Below, piece by piece: positions 8,701 to 16,930 of a DNA stretch of 64,000 nt. Location: contig CAJFCV020000001.1 of NCBI GenBank assembly GCA_904066235.2, positions 9,672,001 to 9,736,000 of the forward strand, written 5' to 3'. Both the position numbers and the translations under genes were made by a program. The stretch is from Bursaphelenchus xylophilus. Lineage: Eukaryota; Nematoda; Chromadorea; Rhabditida; Aphelenchoididae. The notes beneath the pieces are model-generated. The model did not search any database. It had not been told where the DNA came from and saw only the letters and a program-made list of their open reading frames with translations. Every line of letters starts with the position of its first letter. The first letter of the stretch is position 1.

Positions 8701-10893
8701 CTTTTTTGAATATGCCTGATCACATTTGTCACATTTTTTGTAATAAGAGCAAATGTTTTTCTTCAGATGGTGTTCATAGCAATCCTTGTTTAAAAACTTT
8801 TTTGTACATGCGGCGCACTTCTTTTCAAAGCCATCATCCTTACAAGGAAAGTCGTTTCCTATACGACAACACTTGGTGCATTTTTTCTGGCATCTAGCTG
8901 TATGATCGATTGATTCTCTCATCAATTTCCGACAACTGAAACATAAATTGGAGAAAGATCTGACTCCGAAGAAAGCAGTGGGACTCCATATGGAGTCGTA
9001 GTGATTGTCGTGGTAATAAAGCATAATTGGAGTTTTTACATCCAAAATCTCATCCTTCTCCAGTTTCGGGTAACTCCATCCGTGCTCAAAAGATCTCCGA
9101 TCAAAAACTATAATTTTATGTGGAGCGGCTTCTGGGTATTTTTGGTCCATGAAAGCTTCCCAGAGGCCAACCGTGAACTCGATGCTTTCCTTTCCTGTTA
9201 AACTTGCAGCCTTAAAATGTTTGTATGCTTCTTTTAGTTCAGCACATTCTGTTGGTTTTGTAAATTTTCGAGCCTTGTACAATTTTCGTTCAGATTTTTT
9301 ATGGCCCGGAAGATCCTTGGTAGTTGCAAGCCTAGAGATGTTTATGGATACAGGAAGACAATCATTCTTCTGAGTGTTAACATGGAAAATGCCTGTACTT
9401 GTCTCCAAAAAGGATCTAGTTGTCTGTCGTGTCGGGGGAGCGCCACCGATTCTGCCATATAGAACTGTTATGTTGAGTACAAAGGGTTTCCCCAACAAGC
9501 TTGGAGTTTTGGATGACTGTGCAATTTTGAATAATTTTGTGTAAAGATGTTTAGGATCGAAAACATTTCTTTTGGAGAAATGATTTAGAGGTCTCGTTAA
9601 GTTATCGGACGATACTCTCACACCTACATACATGGCCCTTTCTGATCCTCCTCTTTCAACTAGAAATTAAATTTGATTTTTTTTTAAAGTGTTTACCTTC
9701 TCTGAGGCACTCGTTGACTGATTGTTCTACAAGCTGATTGAAACGTTTTTCAAAATCACTCATGTTTTCACTAATGTGTATATGGTACTTTTGTTCTCTT
9801 GAGTAGCATTTAAATCTCTCTGACGTTTTAACTCGAGAGGCTCCGACACGGAAGAATTGTATTCTATAATAAAATTTTTTGACTTTTTTATACGATTATT
9901 GCACTTACCCCCGACCTTTTTGAGGGAGAGGTCTGAAAAAATCGTCAAATTCAGGGAGGGTATCTGTGCCTCCTAAAAACCTTGCCATGTCAAAGCACGG
10001 ATCAGAAAAATTTTCCTCGTCAAGATCATCTAGAGAAATATTGGTTTCTGAGAATTCCTTGTAAAAGTCGAGATCTTCCAAAAGTTTTTGCATCATCATT
10101 TCGCGGGGATTATGTGAAGAACTCGATGGGATGTTTGAGAGATCATCACTAAAAAATGAATCAGAGAAAAAAACAAGAGATACCTTTCGAGTAGCTGCAT
10201 GTACTGCATGAGTTCTGCGGGCCCTAAGACCTTAAAGTCGGGCCTGAGAATGTCTTCAAGGGACAATGTATTATTTTGTTCTTGGGTTGTCATTTTTATT
10301 GATTCTTCATGATTGGAGTTTGTCTGCTCTTCCATAATGGTTTCCGAGCATTGGCGAAAATTGGGAGCCGATCTATGATAATCGACGGCCGGGTCTCTTA
10401 TATTCGATAAGTCCCTCAGGGGTGTAAGACGCCTTCTCTTGGAAGGTGGATGATTGGAGTTTGTCTGCTCTTCCATAATGGTTTCCGAGCATTGGCGAAA
10501 ATTGGGAGCCGATCTATGATAATCGACGGCCGGGTCTCTTATATTCGATAAGTCCCTCAGGGGTGTAAGACGCCTTCTCTTGGAAGGTGGATGATTGGAG
10601 TTTGTCTGCTCTTCCATAATGGTTTCCGAGCATTGGCGAAAATTGGGAGCCGATCTATGATAATCGACGGCCGGGTCTCTTATATTCGATAAGTCCCTCA
10701 GGGGTGTAAGACGCCTTCTCTTGGAAGGTGGATGATTGGAGTTTGTCTGCTCTTCCATAATGGTTTCCGAGCATTGGCGAAAATTGGGAGCCGATCTATG
10801 ATAATCGACGGCCGGGTCTCTTATATTCGATAAGTCCCTCAGGGGTGTAAGACGCCTTCTCTTGGAAGGTGGTTGTTCTATTTCGTTAGTCAT
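5749..10893 (-). CDS. pPolB: Protein-primed DNA polymerase B with a repeat-bearing N-terminus, eight exons
   Basis: Predicted exons are 10184..10893, 9909..10148, 9697..9863, 8259..9659, 7589..8222, 6512..7550, 6221..6473 and 5749..6185, all in frame, about 1626 residues. The intron 8223..8258 is 36 nt and open, so it may be retained. Exonuclease motifs are CAFDFETTTTP, HFGGKFDCHLL and YGIQDTRIL. Polymerase motifs are YTDIQSLYPY (A), KLYLNSLWGK (B) and YYDTDSLIF (C). Motif C is split by intron 6186..6220. A Cys/His-rich zinc-binding region lies before the exonuclease part. Exon 1 encodes four 47-residue repeats. The first three exons could instead be a separate gene: an ATG at 9763 gives a polymerase of about 1276 residues. 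The ATG at 10893 follows TTTTTTAG, a likely trans-splice site. Confidence 0.85.
10311..10872 (-). repeat. Four identical 141-bp tandem repeats in the first polymerase exon
   Basis: Units begin at 10311, 10452, 10593 and 10734, and I see no base difference between them except at the outer edge. Each encodes 47 residues with a basic patch (PPSKRRRL, nuclear-signal-like), then TPLRDLSNI and ETIMEEQ. Perfect identity over four units suggests very recent expansion or active homogenisation. Copy number could also be affected by assembly collapse. Confidence 0.95.
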
Positions 10894-11041
10894 CTAAAAA
10901 ATTTTTTTCTTTATTAATTGAATTAAGAAAGGTACGATAATAACACGCCAACAGTTCACGAAAAATATATGATAATAAGAGGGAATCAAAACATTGTAAA
11001 TAGGTGTAAGGATAAGGGGAACATTTAACGATAAAAGGGGG

Positions 11042-11834
11042 TCAGTCGGATTTTTCTTCCTCGAAGACTTTTTCAATCTGTTTCTGTAGTTTACGAAGTG
11101 TATTCTTGCTCACATCTGTTGCCCTGTAAATGTCCATTAGTGTGTATTCTTCTCTGCACATGTAGTATAAAGTTGCAGCGATAGTTGAAAGAAGAGGATT
11201 TCTGAACATTTTTTATTTTTTAGATTGATATATGTTACCCCGTCAGCACACTTTTATTTTGAACTGTATGAACCATTTTTACTAGTTGAGCATGTCTTTT
11301 ATAGGAGAGCCCTAGATAAGCGCAAAATCTGCTTGCATATTCCTCGACTCCAATCGGTTTGTTTGCATTGGCAATATTTCCGGGGATCTGTTTGAAACAT
11401 TTATAGATCTTCTTTATGTTAACCGCCGACAATTCTGAGATTTCTAAAAAGGGAAAAATGAAACGCTTGGGTCATTGATAACCTTTGAAACTCCGTGGAA
11501 CCCCATTTTTACGACATGTTATGTACAAGCAAGTGGCTAAAACATGTTTGTCACTAGTGTTTTTTACATAGTCTTTGATTCTGTCAAATAGGATTGAAAC
11601 ATCCTTTTCAATGCTTGAGGGCAGATGTCCTTTACTGGTCATCTCTTGTAATATTTTTGTATTCTCTTCAGACATTTTTGATGTAGGTGTTGTGGTATAA
11701 AAAGGCACATCATTTAAGACGTCAAAGATCCGTTCGCCGACAACGACGCCACACTCTGGGCAAATCAGATCTCCACATCTAAAATCTTCTATCAACTCCG
11801 CCTCTGTATGAAAGGGGCACGTCAAACGCTCCAT
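11042..11834 (-). CDS. TFIIB-like transcription initiation factor carried by the Polinton, three exons
   Basis: Exons 11483..11834, 11239..11443 and 11042..11201 join in frame across 39- and 37-nt introns, giving 238 residues. The N-terminus is a TFIIB zinc ribbon: Cys6, His9, Cys25 and Cys28, with CGDLICPECGVVVGERIFD. The 15-residue gap between His9 and Cys25 equals that of the eukaryotic factor. Two cyclin-like repeats follow: one around VLATCLYITCRKNGVPRSF and one around NPLLSTIAATLYYMCREE with DVSKNTLRKLQKQI. It is shorter than cellular TFIIB (about 316 residues). It should bridge TBP and RNA polymerase II at promoters. A splice acceptor 5 nt before the ATG suggests trans-splicing. The gene is divergent from the minor capsid gene, with 42 bp between the start codons. 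Confidence 0.85.
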
Positions 11835-11839
11835 GTCAC

Positions 11840-11847
11840 TATAAAAA
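11840..11847 (+). promoter_or_regulatory. TATA box of the minor capsid gene
   Basis: TATAAAAA starts at 11840, 37 nt before the ATG at 11877 and 28 nt before an in-frame ATG at 11868. Because the other genes keep 36-40 nt, the box favours the ATG at 11877. On the opposite strand the same bases form the acceptor (TTTTTATAG) of the TFIIB-like gene. Confidence 0.6.
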
Positions 11848-11876
11848 CAAAACGGTTAGTGATTTGTATGTTAGAT

Positions 11877-13370
11877 ATGCGTTCGTCATTTTTTATTGTG
11901 CTTCCCAGCAACGATCCTAGTAACACCTTTGGGAAAAATACCCCTGCTGATTTCAAAATCGTGTTGCCTAAACCCTTGACATTTGACGCCCCCTATTTAT
12001 GTGGTTTACAGAGCATTGTCTATCCTCATTCATGGGCTTCTATCGGGACCTTGGATGGGCAATATATCGATCTTACAACTGCTTACGCAATCTTGAGAAT
12101 ACACATCCCTAAAGGGAGTTTTAATACAATTGAGAGTTTGGTGACATATTTGAATTCGGTGGTTCAAGAAGAGCTTGAGAAGGGAGAGGGGCGTCGTAAA
12201 AGAAATGCTCCGGAAGAGCCAAAGGTTTTAAAAAAGGGTAAAAAGATGGATGTCGCATTAAAGAAGTCTGTGAAGACTGATGAGGGAAATCCAATCCCTT
12301 TGACAAAAGCCGCGGTACAAAATGTTTCTCTTCCAAACGTTTCTAATACTAATATTGCTGATGTTGGTACTAGAAATAATCCGGGGGGTATTCGAAATAC
12401 TACTAGAGATACTGCTAAAAGTACTACATTTCCTCATGGTGCTGCTCAACCTAGCCCTTTGCCTCCTTCTAATCCGCCTGTTTTACAACCGTCTACTCTT
12501 AGCAATCCAATTACTACTAGCATAGCTACTCCATCTACAACAACACTAACAGGGGCACAACATACCGCTCCCTCTGCATCCTCAAAGGCCTCGTCATCAC
12601 ACCTTTCCAATAATATACAAAAAGGCAATTTATCTCTCGAAAATGAAAAAAAGGCCCCGAATAACAACAACTCCCAATCTGCCAAGAACAAAAGCGGCGC
12701 GACCTCCTTCTCCCCGGTTTCGACCGACCATCTGCCTACGCACAATCCTGCGATTGGTTTTATGGATGTTGAGTATCCCAGAATGTCACGCCCCCTTGCC
12801 CTGGTTGGCACGAGACGTATTGAGACTGAACCTTTGAAGGTCCCCGTCTATGAATTGAACCGCCCTCATAAAACGGTGAAAGAGCCAATCAAAGCAATGT
12901 ATAACCTGAGACCTTTAAGATCTTCCGATTTCGCAATATTATACGACAAGAAAATTCAGCGTGTGAAAACACATGTTAATCATGAAGTAGTGGGGAAGAT
13001 TGAGTTCTCACCCCAATTAAAGTACACTCTAGGGTTTTCGGATTATGGGGAAATTGTAAACGAAACTGTCGCTCCATTCTCTCCTGATCTCAGTGGTGGC
13101 ATCAAGAACCTAGCCGTATACGTTGACGATTTAGTTGAACAGGTTATTGTCGGCAGTTTTCAAACACCTATGCTTCGTATGGTTACAGTAAAAGGCAAAC
13201 CGGGGGATGTTGTGGAACAGATTTACGATCAACCGTTAATGATACCTGTTAGAGCAAGGGAGATCTCTGTATTACATGTTCAAATTAGAACTCTAGATGG
13301 ACGTTTATGCCCTTTTGATTATGGCATTACTTGTTTAACTTTATGTTTCAAACCTCTGGCGGTTTTTTAA
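11877..13370 (+). CDS. mCP: Minor capsid (penton-like) protein of the Polinton
   Basis: From the chosen ATG the protein has 497 residues. The N-terminus (SSFFIVLPSNDPSNTFGKNT, then DFKIVLPKPL and CGLQSIVYPHSW) is the typical start of Polinton minor capsid proteins. The C-terminal region is beta-rich and ends in DYGITCLTLCFKPLAVF. Between them, about residues 100-300 form a low-complexity Ser/Thr/Pro/Asn-rich insert, which makes this protein longer than usual. The upstream in-frame ATG at 11868 is an alternative start. AATAAA signals shared with the convergent 111-residue gene follow the stop. It should form the capsid vertices. Confidence 0.82.
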   Translation: MRSSFFIVLPSNDPSNTFGKNTPADFKIVLPKPLTFDAPYLCGLQSIVYPHSWASIGTLDGQYIDLTTAYAILRIHIPKGSFNTIESLVTYLNSVVQEELEKGEGRRKRNAPEEPKVLKKGKKMDVALKKSVKTDEGNPIPLTKAAVQNVSLPNVSNTNIADVGTRNNPGGIRNTTRDTAKSTTFPHGAAQPSPLPPSNPPVLQPSTLSNPITTSIATPSTTTLTGAQHTAPSASSKASSSHLSNNIQKGNLSLENEKKAPNNNNSQSAKNKSGATSFSPVSTDHLPTHNPAIGFMDVEYPRMSRPLALVGTRRIETEPLKVPVYELNRPHKTVKEPIKAMYNLRPLRSSDFAILYDKKIQRVKTHVNHEVVGKIEFSPQLKYTLGFSDYGEIVNETVAPFSPDLSGGIKNLAVYVDDLVEQVIVGSFQTPMLRMVTVKGKPGDVVEQIYDQPLMIPVRAREISVLHVQIRTLDGRLCPFDYGITCLTLCFKPLAVF

Positions 13371-13372
13371 AT

Positions 13373-13743
13373 TTATTGTTTAATAAATAATAATTGCAAG
13401 TTAAAGGGAGTATTCGTGAAAGTTCTCGTACAGCTGTAAGCATGACAAAAGGCTCTAATAACATCTGAAGGCTTGAAATCTTTTAATGGCAATGCCTCCA
13501 CCTTAAACTCATCGAGATCCATCTCCCCAGAAATGTGCATAGTAATGTAATTGAAACCTATAACAATATGATAATTCAAGTTAGTCTCCAACCTTTTGAG
13601 TATCTGTCTACAAGTTCTTTTACAAGCCTTTCAATATTTCGAACAGTTGCATTCCGGGGTTTCTTTGTCTCGTACGAAGCAGAATATGAAAAATAGTTAC
13701 CGATTGAACTTTCTGATGTTGAGGTACAGTTAAACAACTCCAT
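13373..13743 (-). CDS. Small spliced Polinton protein of unknown function
   Basis: Exons 13593..13743 and 13373..13557 join in frame across a 35-nt intron, giving 111 residues. The first half is Ser/Tyr-rich (GNYFSYSASYETKKP) with a short amphipathic helix (NIERLVKELVDRYSK). The second half looks folded (YITMHISGEMDLDEF, PSDVIRAFCHAYSC). No family is recognised. It lies between the minor capsid gene (convergent, 2 bp apart) and the integrase gene (divergent). It has the same TATATAAA promoter and spacing (38-40 nt) as the major capsid gene, so it may be expressed with virion genes. Confidence 0.6.
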
Positions 13744-13760
13744 GATAATATTTTTTCTAC

Positions 13761-13785
13761 TATAAAAAAGAAACATTTATATACT
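13761..13785. promoter_or_regulatory. Divergent TATA boxes between the 111-residue gene and the integrase
   Basis: On the plus strand TATAAAAAAG starts at 13761, exactly 36 nt before the integrase ATG at 13797. On the minus strand GTATATAAATG (13774..13784) lies 38-40 nt before the ATG at 13743. The two promoters face away from each other. Confidence 0.6.
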
Positions 13786-13796
13786 GTGCACAGATC

Positions 13797-14828
13797 ATGA
13801 GCATTTTAAAAAGCTTTCGTGATCTAGACGATCCCTCTGCATACACAGGGCCTTCTCGTTTGGCAAAAACAAAGAAGCTAAAATACGAAGATGTTCGGCG
13901 GATCTTGGCACGTGATTTTTCGTATAGTCTCCATAAACCGAGACGTCGAAGATTCAATCGTTTGAAGACTATCCCCTCAGGGTTCATGACGGATGTGCAA
14001 ATGGATTTGGCGGACTTTCAGGCTCTTTCAAAATACAACAAGGGCTACAAATATTGTTTATTGGGGGTTGACGTAATGTCGCGCAGGTTCTTTGCTTGTC
14101 CTGTTCTCTCCAAAAAGTCTTCGGATATGCTCAAAGCATTCGAATGTATGTTCAGAAAAATGCCGCAAATCCCCCAGGTGATTTTTACGGATAAGGGCAA
14201 AGAGTTTGTTGCCAAAGATGTCAAAAACTTTTTGGATTCAAAAAACTTGGAGCTTCGCCATGGAGAAAACGCGGAGATCAAAGCAGCAGTTGCAGAGAGA
14301 GGAATTAGAACTTTAAAATCTCGTTTATACAAATACTTTTCCGCACAAAACACTTTGAATTGGATTGGTGTGCTGGACAAGTTTATTAACGCCATCAACA
14401 ATACTGTGTGTAGGAGCACAGGCTTGAAACCTAAGGATATTAATAGCTCAAACTGGTTCGAAATTTGGAAAAAAATTTATCAATCTGATTCCCCAAAAGC
14501 CAAAGAGCCCAAGTTCAAGGTGGGGGATTGGGTCAGGATTTCACGGCAGGCCGGGGACTTTGATAAGGGCTACTGGACTACCTTTACAGATGAAATTTTC
14601 AAGATTACAAAAATTAATAGAACTAACCCCATTACTTTTGAACTTGTTGACTCGGAAGGCGAACCGATTGAGGGCCGATTTTACACCGAAGAACTTTCGC
14701 TGACTTCTGAAGATACTGAATATCGAATCGAAAAGATTCTCAAAACACGATTGCGTAAGGGCATTAAAGAAGGGTTTGTCAAATGGATTGGATTTCCCTC
14801 ATCAAAAAATTCTTGGGTTCAGCTATAA
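13797..14828 (+). CDS. INT: Retrovirus-like integrase with C-terminal chromodomain
   Basis: The 343-residue protein has an rve core with catalytic residues near Asp70 (VQMDLADF), Asp132 (VIFTDKGKEF) and Glu167 (AVAERGIRTLK). The last two are 35 positions apart, as in DD35E enzymes. An SH3-like segment follows (KFKVGDWVRISR, about residues 240-251). The C-terminus is a chromodomain-like motif (YRIEKILKT...FVKWIGFPSSKNSW). This is the usual Polinton c-integrase, which cuts the element ends and joins them to host DNA. The chromodomain may guide insertion to certain chromatin. All catalytic residues are present. Confidence 0.9.
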   Translation: MSILKSFRDLDDPSAYTGPSRLAKTKKLKYEDVRRILARDFSYSLHKPRRRRFNRLKTIPSGFMTDVQMDLADFQALSKYNKGYKYCLLGVDVMSRRFFACPVLSKKSSDMLKAFECMFRKMPQIPQVIFTDKGKEFVAKDVKNFLDSKNLELRHGENAEIKAAVAERGIRTLKSRLYKYFSAQNTLNWIGVLDKFINAINNTVCRSTGLKPKDINSSNWFEIWKKIYQSDSPKAKEPKFKVGDWVRISRQAGDFDKGYWTTFTDEIFKITKINRTNPITFELVDSEGEPIEGRFYTEELSLTSEDTEYRIEKILKTRLRKGIKEGFVKWIGFPSSKNSWVQL

Positions 14829-14896
14829 TTCCAAATTTACAAAAGTATGTTTATTTATAGCACGATTCCTTAAAAAAATATATATATATATGACAA

Positions 14897-15737
14897 TTAA
14901 AGTTTTCTCTGCTTCAGAGGCATTTTCGCTCTTTTCGGTGTGACATTTTCCTTGTTTTTCTCATCGTAGTCCGGGAGTTTATTTACGTAATGGGGAAAGA
15001 CGACTTCAGTCATCTTCCATTCGCCATTTATACATTGGCAGTTCAATTGACGAGAGAAATTTTTGATTCCCAGAACCGTGATCATAGAATTCGGAGTTAT
15101 TTTGTGATGCACATCGTCGGCATTATGAGGAAATTTCTCCACATTTTTAAGATCATAAACATGTCCTTCTCGTAGAGGCGAGAACTTTGAGACGTTATTA
15201 TGTGCATTTACATATATTACAATCGGTCTTTTGAACATGTCAGCTCCATTTATTACCATATCCGGACCTCCGTCAGCAGGTCTGTTGTTCTTCCAAATTC
15301 TCAGAATGATAACCGTCTCCGTATTCCTAAAAATCTTGTATTATACAAATCGTAACTTACTTATCTTCTTGACGTGCTTTTTGGCACATTTCATAAAACT
15401 CGCTTCTCTTTGTGGTTCCTCCAAGATGTTTTACAACAGTAGTGTCATCAACAAAAATTACCTTTTCGGCCAAATTTTTCTGGACCTCTGTATTATCCAG
15501 CTTCAGAAGTGTGCCCGGATATATTGCCTCACCTCCCATATTAAAATCAGGGAACGGCCATTCTAAAGTGATGTGATTGTTAAAGCAATCAGTTGCACAA
15601 ATTGTCCTGGACTCCTCGCTGTTGAAGGTCTTGAGGACCTGGACGACTACAGTTTTGGATGTTGTCGTATCCATCATTGGGTTGATCAGAAAAGAGGCGC
15701 GCGTCCTCTCTTCCTCCGTCATAATAGGCGCAGCCAT
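14897..15737 (-). CDS. Spliced Polinton protein, possibly nucleic-acid binding, unknown function
   Basis: Exons 15361..15737 and 14897..15326 join in frame across a 34-nt intron, giving 268 residues. I start at ATG 15737 because the open frame further upstream has only a TTG. The protein has mixed beta-type segments ([58 protein letters not shown]). Its lysine-rich C-terminus ([17 protein letters not shown]) holds a KEN-like triplet and a TPKR nuclear-type signal. The string of strands suggests OB-fold single-stranded DNA binding proteins, but no specific motif proves it. It has no TATA box. A 32-bp palindrome lies just upstream. Confidence 0.6.
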
Positions 15738-15750
15738 ATCGCGAGGAGAC

Positions 15751-15782
15751 AAAATAAGCAAATGAGGTCATTTGCTTATTTT
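15751..15782. repeat. 32-bp near-perfect palindrome between divergent Polinton genes
   Basis: AAAATAAGCAAATGA is followed by GG and its exact reverse complement, so the arms are 15 bp with a 2-bp centre. The flanks (CGAGG...CCTCG) add partial pairing. It lies 14 bp from the ATG of the minus-strand gene (15737) and 44 bp from the plus-strand gene (15827). It could be a dimeric regulator site or a cruciform. Confidence 0.8.
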
Positions 15783-15826
15783 CGCCTCGTGGAGTTTAGC
15801 CCCAATCTTTTTCTAGCTCCGCCCTC

Positions 15827-16191
15827 ATGATTTCGATTACCCTTAACGAATATATCCGGAAGACATACGCCGTGTCCATTGATGGGGTCGATATCAATAC
15901 TTTGAAGTTAATAAATTTTAGTGTAAGTTTTTAATATCATATATTTTATGTTTTTTTTTTTAGAATTTTTACATGAAATTCCGTGGGCGTAAGATTTGTC
16001 GTCTGAAACCTGTTCAAAGCAAATGCGGTGAGAAGCTGTGGTTCTTTTCGCTGTACGATAAAGATGATGGATGTGAGAGCGACACTAGATGTCTCTTTGA
16101 CGGAGATGAAATTCAAATTTATTTAACACCTGTTACCAAACGTCACACTGAAGTCCCTCAATCTGATCTTATTTTTTATACAAATATTTAA
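15827..16191 (+). CDS. Small spliced Polinton protein of unknown function
   Basis: Exons 15827..15922 and 15964..16191 join in frame across a 41-nt intron with GTAAGT donor and a long T-tract acceptor, giving 107 residues. It contains basic and cysteine residues (FRGRKICRLKPVQSKCGEK), an acidic stretch (YDKDDGCESDTRC) and a beta-type end (GDEIQIYLTP). No known family is recognised. The ATG follows TTTTTCTAG by ten bases, a likely trans-splice acceptor. It is the last gene before the terminal repeat region and is divergent from the 268-residue gene. Confidence 0.55.
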
Positions 16192-16390
16192 AAGATTTTT
16201 TTTTTGAATAAACGAATAAAAGTTATTGGATTCTTAATCCTTTTGAAAAGGGTAAAAATTATTTCATCATCATTGAGTCGAAAAGTTTATTGAAGGGTCA
16301 TCAACCTTTATTGATGGACCAGACTTACTCTTGATCCTTCCGCTTTTTCCGGAAAAAAATCACAGACATAAATCATAAACTCTTTAACCT

Positions 16391-16490
16391 ACCGCAACCT
16401 CTAGGTTGCGCAACATTCATAACATCTCGGTTGCGGAACACCCCGCAACCTCTTGCCCTCCCGCAACCTCTAGGTTGCGCAACAACCCGC
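16391..16490. repeat. Palindromic CGCAACC/GGTTGCG modules near the Polinton end
   Basis: An 18-bp palindrome (CGCAACCTCTAGGTTGCG) occurs at 16393..16410 and 16462..16479. Half-copies lie between and after them (GGTTGCGG, CCGCAACC). The base composition differs sharply from the AT-rich genes. Such clustered sites could bind an element protein or form hairpins near the terminus. Confidence 0.85.
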
Positions 16491-16519
16491 AATCCTCCTC
16501 CTTTCCCCACTTTCTCACC

Positions 16520-16930
16520 CTTTTTCAATTTTTTACCGCAAAATTCCCTCACCTCTCTCCCCACTCTCCTCCAATCCCACACTCTCTCCCCTTTTTCATT
16601 TTTTACCACAATTTCATCGCGTCCTTTCAATTACGACACCCTCTCATCTTTTTTGAAATTTGACCGCAAAATTCCCCTGACCTCTCTCCCCACTCTCCTC
16701 CAATCCCACACTCTCTCATCTTTTTCATTTTTTACCACAATTTCATCGCGTCCTTTCAATTACGACACCCTCTCATCTTTTTTGAAATTTGACCGCAAAA
16801 TTCCCCTGACCTCTCTCCCCACTCTCCTCCAATCCCACACTCTCTCATCTTTACAGTACTACCATACCATAAAAATTCCCTCACCTCTCTCCCCACTCTC
16901 CTCCAATCCCACACTCTCTCATTTACGGCA
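16520..16930. repeat. 129-bp minisatellite with a C-rich core
   Basis: The C-rich core (CCTCTCTCCCCACTCTCCTCC and following bases) begins at about 16552, 16681, 16810 and 16884. The first three are 129 bp apart and the last is shorter (74 bp). A TTTTTACCACAATTTCATCG segment separates the cores. I take it as part of the right terminal region of the element. The 16192..16390 gap before it shows only AT-rich sequence. Confidence 0.85.

Larger units (their letters stand above)
1..16930. mobile_element. Maverick/Polinton virus-like DNA transposon, left end outside the window
   Basis: Within 17 kb there are all the hallmark Polinton genes: major and minor capsid proteins, packaging ATPase, adenovirus-like protease, protein-primed family B polymerase and rve integrase. 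Small accessory genes lie between them on both strands. Gene packing is virus-like: one 4-bp ATGA overlap, one stop directly followed by the next ATG, and convergent ends 30 bp apart. No core gene carries an obvious stop or frameshift, so the copy looks recent or still active. The left terminus is outside the window. The right terminus is set only provisionally at the end of the repeat block near 16.93 kb, because the terminal inverted repeat and target-site duplication need the missing left end for comparison. Confidence 0.93.

Noticed and set aside
10096..10893. Repeat exon as a stand-alone 265-residue protein
   Set aside because: This version reads through a clear 35-nt intron (10149..10183). 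Splicing gives an in-frame path into the polymerase, which I prefer, though a separate gene is noted as an alternative.
15357..15761. Longer start for the 268-residue gene at 15761
   Set aside because: The upstream codon is TTG inside the palindrome. The first ATG is at 15737.
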